Assembly (NCBI GenBank): GCA_007896885.1
Contig: VOIU01000004.1
Span: forward strand, 186,001-250,000
Length of the DNA: 64,000 bases
DNA from: Bacteroidaceae bacterium HV4-6-C5C
GTDB taxonomy: Bacteria; Bacteroidota; Bacteroidia; Bacteroidales; Bacteroidaceae
Reading direction: 5' to 3'
A program made the position numbers and the translations under genes. Positions 1-8,454 of this stretch are shown here, in pieces. Position 1 is the first letter of the stretch; each line of letters opens with the position of its first letter. The notes beneath the pieces were generated by a model. The model was not told the origin of the DNA, made no database searches, and saw nothing but the letters and a program-made list of their open reading frames with translations.

Positions 1-1152
1 GCGTTGGAAAACAGCCCTTTATTGAAAGACTATCAAAACCAAATGGTTATGAATCGACTGGATAGCCTTATCCTCAGAGCGGTCTACAAACCACAGGTGA
101 ATTTTTCAAGTGCAAACATATATGCTCCGAAGGTTGGACGCTGGGGTTATGACCCGGGGATTATTGATAATGGAACTTTTAATGCGTTACTCTCTGTACG
201 GCAGTCTATAATAGGTAAGGGGAATAAAAAAACACAATTGCAATCATACAACTTAGATAATCGGGTGTTGCAAAATACGGCTAAGATATCGAAGCAGGAT
301 TTAAACCTGGCTGTTGCATCGCAATATATTGCTGCTTATAGTGACTTGCAGGGGATAAAATACAATGAAGAAATCCGCATTCTTTTGAATAAGGAAGAGG
401 TGGCTTTGAAAAGGTTAATGGAGAAGGCGGTATACAAGCAAGTCGACTACTTAAATTTCTTTATGAAGCTAAAACAGCATCTGCTACTTATTGATCAACA
501 GAAGGCAAGCTATGAAAATAATATAGCTCTGCTTAACTATGTGTGTGGAATTGTAGATACAACAGCTGTTGAACTGAAAGCGCCTGATATTACACTGCTT
601 CCGGTACCCGAATTTGAAAATACACTTCAATATGAGCAATTCCGATTGGATAGTCTCAAACTTAAGAATGGAGATGCGCTGATAGACTATGCTTATCATC
701 CTAAATTGGATGCATTCGTCGATGCGGGATTCAATTCTACTTTAACTTACCAGGGTTATAAAAATTTCGGGGCAAGTATAGGGCTATCACTGATCGTACC
801 TCTTTATGATGGTGGACAACGGCAAAAACAACACAATAAGCTTAAAACAGCACAGTTAACCCGTAAGAATTACTTGGATTTCTCACATAAACAATACCGG
901 CAACAATTGGCACAATTCTATCAGCAACTAGAACAGACCGATCGTATCATAAAGCAGGCGCAGGAAGTAATGCAATATACACAAACGTTGATTGAAGCCA
1001 ATGGTAAATTGCTTCAGAATGGTGAAGTATCGGTCACCGATTATATTCTTGCGGTCAATAGTTTTTTGGATGCTAGCCATGCAGTGATACAAAGCACGAC
1101 CAATCGTATGCAAATAATCAATCAAATTAACTATTGGAATTATGAAAAATAG
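1..1152 (+). CDS. TolC-like outer-membrane efflux protein (5' partial)
   Basis: This is the outer-membrane channel subunit of a tripartite efflux pump. The open frame reaches the left window edge and no signal peptide is visible, so the true start lies upstream. The visible 382 residues are close to a full TolC family protein (usually 400-480 aa with signal). The sequence has the long, Gln- and Leu-rich amphipathic helices of the TolC periplasmic barrel, in two halves (roughly residues 70-180 and 280-380), separated by a strand-rich stretch with G-x-S/L patterns around 235-270. The stop codon overlaps the start of the next gene (ATG at 1142), and a periplasmic adaptor and an RND pump follow, which supports the assignment. 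The substrate cannot be read from this subunit. Confidence 0.85.
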   Translation, partial: ALENSPLLKDYQNQMVMNRLDSLILRAVYKPQVNFSSANIYAPKVGRWGYDPGIIDNGTFNALLSVRQSIIGKGNKKTQLQSYNLDNRVLQNTAKISKQDLNLAVASQYIAAYSDLQGIKYNEEIRILLNKEEVALKRLMEKAVYKQVDYLNFFMKLKQHLLLIDQQKASYENNIALLNYVCGIVDTTAVELKAPDITLLPVPEFENTLQYEQFRLDSLKLKNGDALIDYAYHPKLDAFVDAGFNSTLTYQGYKNFGASIGLSLIVPLYDGGQRQKQHNKLKTAQLTRKNYLDFSHKQYRQQLAQFYQQLEQTDRIIKQAQEVMQYTQTLIEANGKLLQNGEVSVTDYILAVNSFLDASHAVIQSTTNRMQIINQINYWNYEK

Positions 1153-2089
1153 CCACACCCGTCGGATCGTAAATTCTATACAAATAGTAGTCGGTCTGTC
1201 TTCATTTCTTTTTCTGTTTTTATCTTGTCGTGGAAAAGCGTCATCGGAAGAGGAAGTGCAGACTAGTATTACTCCTGTGACTGTGGCACAACCTGCTGTG
1301 GACTGTATTCAAGAGGAAATGGAATTGAATGCAGTCTCTTCATTTTTACGGAAAAGCATCATAAAGGTGGTTACTAATGGGTATATAAAATCGGTGAATG
1401 TGATGCAAGGACAAAGGGTTGTCAAAGGACAGACTTTATTTGTGTTAAAAGGCAAAGAGGCGGAAAATCTTGGCTCTTTTATCAATGATCTGGGGACAAA
1501 TACGCATTTCACCGGCGAGATAAAAATTAGGGCTGGGAGTAGTGGTTATATTACCAATATTGCCCATCAGGTAGGTGACTACGTGCAGGAAGGAGATGTA
1601 TTGGCCGAAATTAGCGATGCTAATAGTCTGGTATTCCTGATGCAACTGCCTTATGAATTGAAACCTTATCTGGCGCAGAATGCTACACTGAAAATGAAGC
1701 TTCCTGATGGTGAGTCTTTTAAGGGCGTTGTTTCATATACTATGCCGACGGTAGACCCCGTTTCGCAGACACTCAGTGTTGTTATAAAGGCTAATGTCGC
1801 CAAAAATATACCCGAAAACCTTATTGCTAAAGCGGTATTTGTTAAAAGTGCCCGGAACAAAGCCGTCTTACTGCCCAAAGCGACTGTCTTGACGGATGAA
1901 ACACAAGAGCATTTTTGGATTATGAAGATGGTGGATAAAGATACGGCTGTAAAAGTGTTGATAAAGAAAGGTATTGAATCAAAAGGCTTGATAGAAATAC
2001 TTTCACCAAAGCTTTCGGCAAATGATCTTATTTTAGAGAGTGGCAATTATGGTTTGCCTGATACGGCAAAGGTAGTCATTAAACGATAA
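1142..2089 (+). CDS. Periplasmic adaptor (membrane fusion protein) of RND efflux pump, lipoprotein
   Basis: This is an HlyD/AcrA-type adaptor linking the inner-membrane RND pump to the TolC-like channel. The N-terminus has a hydrophobic stretch ending in a lipobox (LFLSC, Cys29), so it is probably a lipoprotein. A biotinyl-lipoyl-like segment is visible as two half motifs, around GYIKSVNVMQGQRVVKGQ and SGYITNIAHQVGDYVQEG, separated by a very short hairpin. A beta-barrel and membrane-proximal domain follow. At 315 aa it is short for the family (usually 350-400), mainly because the coiled-coil hairpin is nearly absent. It overlaps the upstream gene by 11 bases and sits 12 bases before the pump gene, so the three are one operon. 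Confidence 0.85.
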   Translation: MKNSHTRRIVNSIQIVVGLSSFLFLFLSCRGKASSEEEVQTSITPVTVAQPAVDCIQEEMELNAVSSFLRKSIIKVVTNGYIKSVNVMQGQRVVKGQTLFVLKGKEAENLGSFINDLGTNTHFTGEIKIRAGSSGYITNIAHQVGDYVQEGDVLAEISDANSLVFLMQLPYELKPYLAQNATLKMKLPDGESFKGVVSYTMPTVDPVSQTLSVVIKANVAKNIPENLIAKAVFVKSARNKAVLLPKATVLTDETQEHFWIMKMVDKDTAVKVLIKKGIESKGLIEILSPKLSANDLILESGNYGLPDTAKVVIKR

Positions 2090-2101
2090 GCTGTAAATGA
2101 T

Positions 2102-5100
2102 ATGAAATTTTTTACCAATTATAAATCCCCACTTTCGGTCTTGATTGTTCTCATTATTTTGGGTGGGATGTTTGCATATAGCAGGATGCAGACAGCTTTA
2201 TTCCCGGAGATTACTTTCCCAAAGATAAAAGTGATAGCTGATGCGGGGGAACAACCTGTTGATAAAATGATGGTGACGGTGACCAAACCGATAGAAAACG
2301 CAATAAAAAGGGTACAGGATTTGCAGACCGTCCGGAGTACTACCAGTCGTGGTAGTTGTGAAATATCGGCATTCATGGACTGGAATTGTGATATAGATCT
2401 AAGTAAGCAACGTATAGAGTCCGAAATTAGTCGTATACGCGGTGAACTTCCACCTGATGTGCAGATTACAGTTGAGAAAATGAATCCTTCCATTTTGCAG
2501 GTAATGGGCTATTCGCTGGAGGGAAAAGGATACTCACCGATAGAAATGAAGATGCTGGCACTTTATACGATCAAACCTTTTCTTTCCCAAGTGGAAGGGG
2601 TTAGCGAAGTGCGTGTGTTGGGAGGGAAAACTAAAGAATATTGGGTGATACTCGACCAACAGAAGATGAGTAGTCTGGGCATTACACCCGAAATGGTGAA
2701 TACTGCTCTGAGTCAAAGCAATTTCATACAATCCAATGGCTATCTGGCTGATTACCGCATGCTATATCTCAGTGTTACCGATGCACAGATTTACAACCTT
2801 GATGCGTTGAAAAAGATAGTGGTTTTTAACGACGGGAAACGTATTATACGATTGGATGATATCGCCGGATCGAGTATTCAGGAAGCAAAAGAATATATAA
2901 AAATAAATGCTAACGGTAAAGAAGGGGTACAAATAGCCATATTCAAGCAGCCCAATGCCAATTTGCTGGCTGTTTCGAATGCGATGAAAATGAAAATCGA
3001 AGAATTGAAAAAGGTTCTTCCATCTAATGTTCATATCCGTCCGTTCTACGTGCAGGCCGAGTTTGTGCAAGATGCGATAAAAAGTGTCGGCGACAGTCTT
3101 TGGATAGGATTGGCATTGGCCATTTTGGTTGCTATCCTTTTCTTGCGTTCGCTCAAGGCAAGCCTTACTGTACTCATTACCATTCCTGTTACGCTATGTC
3201 TTACGTTACTTGTATTGTATGCCACAAACGGTACACTCAATATTATGACTCTGGGGGCTATTGCTGCCGCTATCGGATTGATTATTGATGATGCTATTGT
3301 AGTAGTGGAACAAATACATCGTACGCATGAAGAAAATCCGGACGAAAAATCAACGGTACTTGTGGGCAAAGCTATTAAGTATTTGTTACCGGCAATGGTG
3401 GGGTCGTCCATCAGTACCATTGTTATTTTTATTCCTTTCATCTTAATGAGTGGGGTGGCGGGTGCTTATTTCAAAGTAATGACCGATACGATGGTGATTA
3501 CATTGATATGCTCTTTCTTCGTTACGTGGATATTATTGCCTATCATTTACTTATTGCTTTCGGGCAAAAGTGAAATCTCTGCCCATCACGCGGTGCATAA
3601 AGTGAAGAAACAAGTATGGGTACAATTTTTTATCAAAAGACCTTGGATTAGTTTTGTGATTGTTGCAGGATTATTATCTGTCATTATTTTTGTGGTTCCT
3701 CTGCTTGAAACGGGCTTTTTGCCTGAAATGGATGAAGGTAGTATTGTATTGGACTATGTCTCTCCACCGGGTACTTCACTGGAAGAAACCGATCGGATGC
3801 TGAATGAGGTGGAAAAGCTGATTATCGCCACGCCGGAAGTACAGGCTTACAGTAGGCGTACGGGCACGCAAATGGGCTTTTTTATTACAGAACCCAATAC
3901 AGGTGATTATCTCATTCAGCTGAAAAAGGACAGGAAGAAAACGACAGAAGAAGTAATCGATGATATCCGGCGAAAGATAGAATCGACACAGCCTGCACTA
4001 CGTGTAGACTTCGGACAAGTTGTTGGCGATATGCTGGGTGATTTGATGGCTTCCGTACAACCGGTGGAGATTAAAATATTCGGTAATGATCAGAAACAAC
4101 TACAGAAATTATCCGGAGAGGTATCGGCTTTGGTAGGGAAGGTGGATGGAACGGCCGATATCTTTAATGGAATTGTGATTGCCGGGCCTTCAGTAAACGT
4201 AAAACCCAACTACAATACCTTGGCACAGTATGGCATTACTCCCATGGATTTTCAATATCAATTGCAAACTTCGCAGGAAGGGAATATTGTAGGAAACGTT
4301 CTTGAAAAAGAACAAAATACTCCGATCCGTATGCTTTATCCGCATAGCCGTGAAATAAGTTTGGCGGATATGGGGAGACTACAGTTGTTTACTTCTAATG
4401 GGAAATTAATCCCGATCACTTCATTGGCTCATATTTCGGCTAGTGTTGGCGAAGCTGAGATAGAACGTGAGAATCTGCAGATGATAGGCGTAGTGACGGC
4501 TCGTCTTGATAACCGCGACTTGGGTAGTGTGATGAGCGATATCCGTAGGCAAATAAGCAGTACCGTTCATCTTCCGCAAGGTTATCACATAGAGTATTGT
4601 GGTGCTTATAAAGAACAGCAGCAATCGTTTGGTGAGTTGCAAATTGTTTTGATAGCCTCCTGCCTGTTGGTATTTGTCGTGATGCTTTTTCTTTTTCGTG
4701 ATCTTTGGATTTCATCCATTATTCTTTTTATTGCTATTTTGGGTGTTGGTGGAAGTTTTCTACTGTTGTATCTGACCAATACGCCATTGAACGTAGGCAG
4801 TTATACCGGTTTGATTATGATTGTAGGTATTATCGGAGAAAATGCCGTATTTACCATTCAACAGTTCCGTACGACCTTGCAGGTTACGGGCGATCCGGAA
4901 CAGTCGGTCATCTATGCTATTTCTACCCGTTTACGTCCTAAGTTGATGACTGCTCTTGGGGCTATAATTGCTTTGATGCCATTGGCTCTGGCTATCGGTA
5001 CGGGCGCACAAATGCATCAACCGTTGGCTATTGCCGTTATTGGTGGCTTTTTGGCCGCCTTACCTCTATTGTTGATCGTTTTACCAAGCTTGTTGTTATT

Positions 5101-5131
5101 AGCTTCAAGAAAAAGGGATGTTGGATCCTAA
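2102..5131 (+). CDS. RND-family efflux permease (AcrB/CzcA superfamily)
   Basis: This is the inner-membrane, proton-driven pump subunit; 1,009 aa is normal for the family. It has the usual duplicated layout: a first TM helix at the N-terminus, a large periplasmic loop, a TM bundle (about residues 330-510), a second periplasmic loop and a final TM bundle. TM4 contains the adjacent acidic pair Asp396-Asp397 in IIDDAIVVVE, as in multidrug (HAE-type) pumps; heavy-metal CzcA members usually have Asp-Gly or Asp-Phe-Gly patterns there. TM10 reads GIIGENAVFTIQQ, with Glu where AcrB has the relay lysine. A drug or organic efflux role is therefore more likely than metal efflux, but the substrate is inference. 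It is the last gene of the operon. Confidence 0.88.
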   Translation: MKFFTNYKSPLSVLIVLIILGGMFAYSRMQTALFPEITFPKIKVIADAGEQPVDKMMVTVTKPIENAIKRVQDLQTVRSTTSRGSCEISAFMDWNCDIDLSKQRIESEISRIRGELPPDVQITVEKMNPSILQVMGYSLEGKGYSPIEMKMLALYTIKPFLSQVEGVSEVRVLGGKTKEYWVILDQQKMSSLGITPEMVNTALSQSNFIQSNGYLADYRMLYLSVTDAQIYNLDALKKIVVFNDGKRIIRLDDIAGSSIQEAKEYIKINANGKEGVQIAIFKQPNANLLAVSNAMKMKIEELKKVLPSNVHIRPFYVQAEFVQDAIKSVGDSLWIGLALAILVAILFLRSLKASLTVLITIPVTLCLTLLVLYATNGTLNIMTLGAIAAAIGLIIDDAIVVVEQIHRTHEENPDEKSTVLVGKAIKYLLPAMVGSSISTIVIFIPFILMSGVAGAYFKVMTDTMVITLICSFFVTWILLPIIYLLLSGKSEISAHHAVHKVKKQVWVQFFIKRPWISFVIVAGLLSVIIFVVPLLETGFLPEMDEGSIVLDYVSPPGTSLEETDRMLNEVEKLIIATPEVQAYSRRTGTQMGFFITEPNTGDYLIQLKKDRKKTTEEVIDDIRRKIESTQPALRVDFGQVVGDMLGDLMASVQPVEIKIFGNDQKQLQKLSGEVSALVGKVDGTADIFNGIVIAGPSVNVKPNYNTLAQYGITPMDFQYQLQTSQEGNIVGNVLEKEQNTPIRMLYPHSREISLADMGRLQLFTSNGKLIPITSLAHISASVGEAEIERENLQMIGVVTARLDNRDLGSVMSDIRRQISSTVHLPQGYHIEYCGAYKEQQQSFGELQIVLIASCLLVFVVMLFLFRDLWISSIILFIAILGVGGSFLLLYLTNTPLNVGSYTGLIMIVGIIGENAVFTIQQFRTTLQVTGDPEQSVIYAISTRLRPKLMTALGAIIALMPLALAIGTGAQMHQPLAIAVIGGFLAALPLLLIVLPSLLLLASRKRDVGS

Positions 5132-5199
5132 TTGTAATGGTGGGATAGGGCAGAATGATTAGTTGTGTTAACGAATGGTTAAATATCCGATGCACTCAC

Positions 5200-5230
5200 T
5201 GTTTATTAATGTAAAAAACTACTTTTGCGC
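5200..5230 (+). promoter_or_regulatory. Bacteroidetes-type promoter of the MgtE-like/Nramp operon
   Basis: The -7 element TACTTTTG (5220-5227) matches TAnnTTTG exactly. An AT-rich segment with TTTATTAA lies upstream, where the weak -33 element would be. Transcription would start near 5234, giving a leader of about 125 bases before the ATG at 5361. The 5132-5199 stretch between the RND operon and this promoter shows nothing else. Confidence 0.6.
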
Positions 5231-5233
5231 CAC

Positions 5234-5360
5234 AAATCAATATTTATTATAAAGACATGGACGAAGGCCCTGCGGATAATTATTATTTAATAACCTGATG
5301 TAGCGGGGAGTCTGTGACGCGTTAGCTCCTTTCTGTATCATTAACAAGAAGGAGGTACGT
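5234..5360 (+). promoter_or_regulatory. Structured 5' leader, candidate riboswitch-like element
   Basis: The leader can form mutually exclusive pairings. CCCTGC (5268-5273) can pair with GCGGGG (5303-5308). GGGGAG (5305-5310) can instead pair with CTCCTT (5326-5331). The same CTCCTTT (5326-5332) can pair with GAAGGAG (5348-5354), the Shine-Dalgarno region of the downstream gene. This is the antisequestor/sequestor logic of a translational riboswitch. It stands before a predicted divalent-metal transport operon. I do not recognise it as the M-box or yybP-ykoY consensus, so ligand and class are unknown. Confidence 0.5.
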
Positions 5361-6629
5361 ATGACTTTATTCACCACTTTTTATTTAAGTCGTATCCTCG
5401 GTAAGAAAGTATATAATGCTAATGGTAGTCCCATTGGTGTTGTTAAGGACTTGCTTATCAGGTATGATGCCAGCTCAAACTCATTGAGCCACCCTGACGT
5501 TTGCGGCGTTAAAATCAAAGCTAAAAATATAATAAGCATTTATTCATTTCGATCTTTTAGAATAGAAAAAGAAAAAGGTCGTATGAGAGTGACTTGTGAT
5601 GCTTTGGAGGAGCTGCTTCCGGAAGTAGTGGAAAACAATCTCTTCTTGAGTGATACTTTTCTTGATAAACAAATTGTCGATCTGAATGGTCGCAAACTTG
5701 TTCGTGTAAATGACGTTCGTCTTGTATCGCTGTCAATAGGTTCTTATGTTGTAGCGGTTGACATCGGGGTGGAGGGTCTGTTACGGCGAATAGGGATAGC
5801 CAAACCGCTTAAGTATTTCTTTTCGCTATTCAATGTAGCTATTCCTTCTAAATTCATTCTTTGGGAGGATGTGGAAGCTGTTGACTTCTCTAATTTCAAC
5901 ATTCGACTCTCTAAATCGCAAACGAAACTTCAAACTCTTCATCCTTCGGATTTAGCTGATATTATTGAAGATTTGGGCAAAAAGGCGAGTACGGATGTTT
6001 TTGCTGTGCTTGATGAAGAGAAAGCTGCGGATGTGCTCGAGGAGCTTGAACCGGATGCACAGGTACATATTCTCGAAAGTCTTTCAATAGAAAAGGCTGC
6101 GGATGTTCTTGAAAAAATGCCTGCCGACGAGGTGGCTGATATCTTAGATGTGTTGGAAAAGGAAAAAGCTGAGCAGCTTTTGAATGAGATGGATAAAAGC
6201 TCATCGGAGGAAGTTCGGGAATTACTTGGTTACCCTTTGAATACCGTAGGTAGTATTATGTCGACGGATGTGCTTTCGTTTAATTCAGAGTTTACCATAG
6301 AGGAAGTGCTATGTGATATCAGGGGTAGAAAGCCTGAAAATGAAGAGCTATACAGTCTGTTTGTAACAAATGAAAATGATCAATTGGTGGCAACGTTTTC
6401 ACTTCGGGATGTTGTGATATCGGAGCCTGAGACAACGGTTAAGGATATCATGAAGCCTTCGCCTGTCTACTTATATGATTACCAAAAGCTTGATGATATT
6501 GCGGAGCTTATTTCAAAATATAACTTGCTTGCAATTCCTGTGGTCGACAGTGATGAGATATTGCAAGGCATGGTGGTGATTGATGACGTGATAGATGATT
6601 TAATGGATAAACGTAAGACTCACAAGTAG
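5361..6629 (+). CDS. Soluble MgtE-N/CBS-domain protein with PRC-barrel-like N-terminus
   Basis: This 422-aa protein joins three parts. Residues 1-160 look like a PRC-barrel-type beta domain. Residues 190-290 are an MgtE N-terminal superhelical domain, with repeated short helices such as LEELEPDAQVHILESL and MPADEVADILDVLE. About 295-415 form a CBS pair, with PSPVYLYDYQKLDDIAELI in the second. The five-helix MgtE transmembrane channel is absent, so it is not itself an Mg channel. In MgtE, the N and CBS domains sense cytoplasmic Mg2+ and gate the pore. Here they may do this for the Nramp-type transporter encoded 12 bases downstream. It has a strong ribosome binding site (AAGGAGG) inside the structured leader. 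Confidence 0.75.
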   Translation: MTLFTTFYLSRILGKKVYNANGSPIGVVKDLLIRYDASSNSLSHPDVCGVKIKAKNIISIYSFRSFRIEKEKGRMRVTCDALEELLPEVVENNLFLSDTFLDKQIVDLNGRKLVRVNDVRLVSLSIGSYVVAVDIGVEGLLRRIGIAKPLKYFFSLFNVAIPSKFILWEDVEAVDFSNFNIRLSKSQTKLQTLHPSDLADIIEDLGKKASTDVFAVLDEEKAADVLEELEPDAQVHILESLSIEKAADVLEKMPADEVADILDVLEKEKAEQLLNEMDKSSSEEVRELLGYPLNTVGSIMSTDVLSFNSEFTIEEVLCDIRGRKPENEELYSLFVTNENDQLVATFSLRDVVISEPETTVKDIMKPSPVYLYDYQKLDDIAELISKYNLLAIPVVDSDEILQGMVVIDDVIDDLMDKRKTHK

Positions 6630-6641
6630 GAGGGCTGTGTC

Positions 6642-7880
6642 ATGATAAAGAAACGGAAAACATTTATTCGCCAACTGGCTCTTTTTCTTATGATTTTAGG
6701 TCCGGGTATTATTACGGGTAGCGTTGATAACGACGCAGGGGGTATCACGACTTATTCTGTAGCCGGTGCGGTATATGGGTATAATCTATTGTGGACACTT
6801 ATACCTTCCTTTATTGTTCTGGTAATTATCCAGGAAATGAATGCTCGAATGGGTATTGTTACCGGGAAAGGACTTGCGGATTTGATTCGTGAAAATGCTG
6901 GTGTGAAAGTCACATTCTTTATTTTTGTGGGTCTTTTACTGGCTGATATTGGAAATACCACCACTGAGTTTGCCGGAATAGCCGGCAGTATGGAAGTTTT
7001 CGGCGTTAGTAAATATATATCCGTCCCGATTGTCGGTGTTGTGGTCTGGCTTCTAGTGGTTAAAGGTACTTATAAAATAGCCGAGCGCATCTTCCTGGTA
7101 TTCAGTGTGTCGTTGCTTGTATATGTTATTTCGGCACTTATGGGTGAGCCTCATTGGGGGGAGATAGGGCATGCTATTATTGCTCCCAAACTTGAGGTGA
7201 ATTCGAAGAGTCTGGCTATGGTAATTGGTATTGTAGGGACAACTATTGCTCCCTGGATGCAGTTCTACATGCAGTCTTCAGTAATAGAAAAGGGACTTAA
7301 AATGGCGAATTATAAGTATTCTTTGATTGATATATTTGTGGGTTGCATTGCTACTGTGGTAGTTGCATTCTTTATTATTGTGGCTTGTGCATCGACTTTG
7401 CATGAAAAGGGTATTCAAATAAACGAAGCAAAAGATGCTGCTTTGGCGTTGAAGCCTTTGGCGGGTGCGTTGGCATCGCAAGTATTTGCCTTTGGTCTTT
7501 TTGTTGCGTCAATTTTTTCTGCGACTATTCTTCCGTTGGCTACTGCGTTTTATGTTTGTGAGGCTTTTGGTTTCGAAGCCGGCATTGATAAAAAATGGGA
7601 TGAAGCTAAAGAGTTTTATGTGCTTTATACTTGTATATTGGTACTTGCCGCCGTGATAATTCTTATTCCGAATGCTCCTCTGATTCTGATTTCCTTATGG
7701 TCGCAAGTGCTTAATGGCATGCTCTTGCCTGTGGTGCTAGTTTGTATGATATTATTGGTGAATAATAAAAAGATAATGGACAAATACGTAAATGGGACGA
7801 TGAATAATATTATAGGCTGGAGTGCCGTAATTATACTTATTGTATTGACACTTGCCTTGCTGTTCTTGTCGTTCTTTTAA
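6642..7880 (+). CDS. Nramp-superfamily divalent metal transporter, atypical (possible Mg2+ transporter)
   Basis: This is an integral membrane protein of 412 aa with about 11 hydrophobic helices. The LeuT-fold Nramp signature is recognisable in TM1 (GPGIITGSVDNDAGG, residues 20-34) and TM6 (IAPWMQFYMQSS). Canonical Mn/Fe transporters have DPGN in TM1 and a metal-binding Met in an MPH-type motif in TM6. Here TM1 reads DNDAGG and the TM6 position is Ala203-Pro204-Trp205, so the soft-metal methionine is missing. Loss of this Met is a known mark of Nramp-related Mg transporters and other non-canonical clades. The partner MgtE-like sensor supports magnesium, but this is inference. A long hairpin follows the gene. 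Confidence 0.75.
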   Translation: MIKKRKTFIRQLALFLMILGPGIITGSVDNDAGGITTYSVAGAVYGYNLLWTLIPSFIVLVIIQEMNARMGIVTGKGLADLIRENAGVKVTFFIFVGLLLADIGNTTTEFAGIAGSMEVFGVSKYISVPIVGVVVWLLVVKGTYKIAERIFLVFSVSLLVYVISALMGEPHWGEIGHAIIAPKLEVNSKSLAMVIGIVGTTIAPWMQFYMQSSVIEKGLKMANYKYSLIDIFVGCIATVVVAFFIIVACASTLHEKGIQINEAKDAALALKPLAGALASQVFAFGLFVASIFSATILPLATAFYVCEAFGFEAGIDKKWDEAKEFYVLYTCILVLAAVIILIPNAPLILISLWSQVLNGMLLPVVLVCMILLVNNKKIMDKYVNGTMNNIIGWSAVIILIVLTLALLFLSFF

Positions 7881-7972
7881 AGTAATCGCAACGATGTAAT
7901 TAGCTACCGCACTCTCTTCAAAATCATTTTATGATATTCTTATAATTATATATCTATAGTAGAGTATAGAGA

Positions 7973-8033
7973 TGGTTGTATTTATTTTGCTATTCTATAC
8001 TATGGGTATAGAATAGCAAAATAAATACAACCA
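7973..8033. terminator. 27-bp perfect inverted repeat (terminator-like hairpin)
   Basis: 7973-7999 and 8007-8033 are exact reverse complements around a 7-base loop. The hairpin lies about 90 bases after the Nramp stop codon. It has no following T-run, so if it terminates it is not a textbook intrinsic terminator; an unusually long hairpin ending the metal-transport operon is the simplest reading. The rest of 7881-8089 holds no gene that I can see. Confidence 0.5.
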
Positions 8034-8089
8034 ATTGCTTCTATCCGGAATAAGAAACGGAGTGTTCTTTTCCGATTCAATATAGCTAT

Positions 8090-8347
8090 ATGGATTTATA
8101 TTATATAATGGAACAACTAATAACCTTGCGTTCGGATATAATACAAAGCTTGCTTGAAACAACTAAAAGCATGAGGGTGAAGCGTATGTTTCTTTATATG
8201 TCCGAGAAAGCCGGTCATTATTGGTTTGATATGATAGATACTTCGAATGGGGGTACTTACAAGCTCTATCTCGTAAAACTTCAAGCAGAGGCAAACCGGA
8301 ACGATATATATACGACAACTCCTGCGGTACCGGACGGTAATTGCTAA
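8090..8347 (+). CDS. Small ORF resembling the C-terminal part of an AbiEi-type antitoxin (possible remnant)
   Basis: The product is 85 aa. The central segment MRVKRMFLYMSEKAGHYWF resembles the conserved C-terminal region of AbiEi-family antitoxins, in which a VKRLFLYLAEKxGHxWF-like stretch precedes a short beta end. The N-terminal winged helix is absent, and the last 30 residues do not look like the family. I therefore read it as a degraded fragment or a distant small relative. No toxin partner is next to it. No clear promoter is visible. It could also be a spurious ORF. Confidence 0.35.
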   Translation: MDLYYIMEQLITLRSDIIQSLLETTKSMRVKRMFLYMSEKAGHYWFDMIDTSNGGTYKLYLVKLQAEANRNDIYTTTPAVPDGNC

Positions 8348-8350
8348 AAA

Positions 8351-8403
8351 GTGAGATACCCAAGCATAAAGGTATTATGACAGGGTAGCTCACTATATAG
8401 AGA
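8351..8403. terminator. Hairpin between the small ORF and the hexosaminidase gene
   Basis: GTGAGATACCC (8351-8361) pairs with GGGTAGCTCAC (8393-8403), with one mismatch. It sits between convergent genes and probably acts as a bidirectional terminator. Confidence 0.4.
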
Positions 8404-8454
8404 GGCATGAGATGCCGCCTAAGAAGTTACACGGACTTATGGTGTACGCGCCGA

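Noticed and set aside
8163..8408. Minus-strand ORF of 81 codons opposite the small AbiEi-like ORF
   Set aside because: No family resemblance, and it runs through the hairpin at 8351-8403. The plus-strand frame has the better match.
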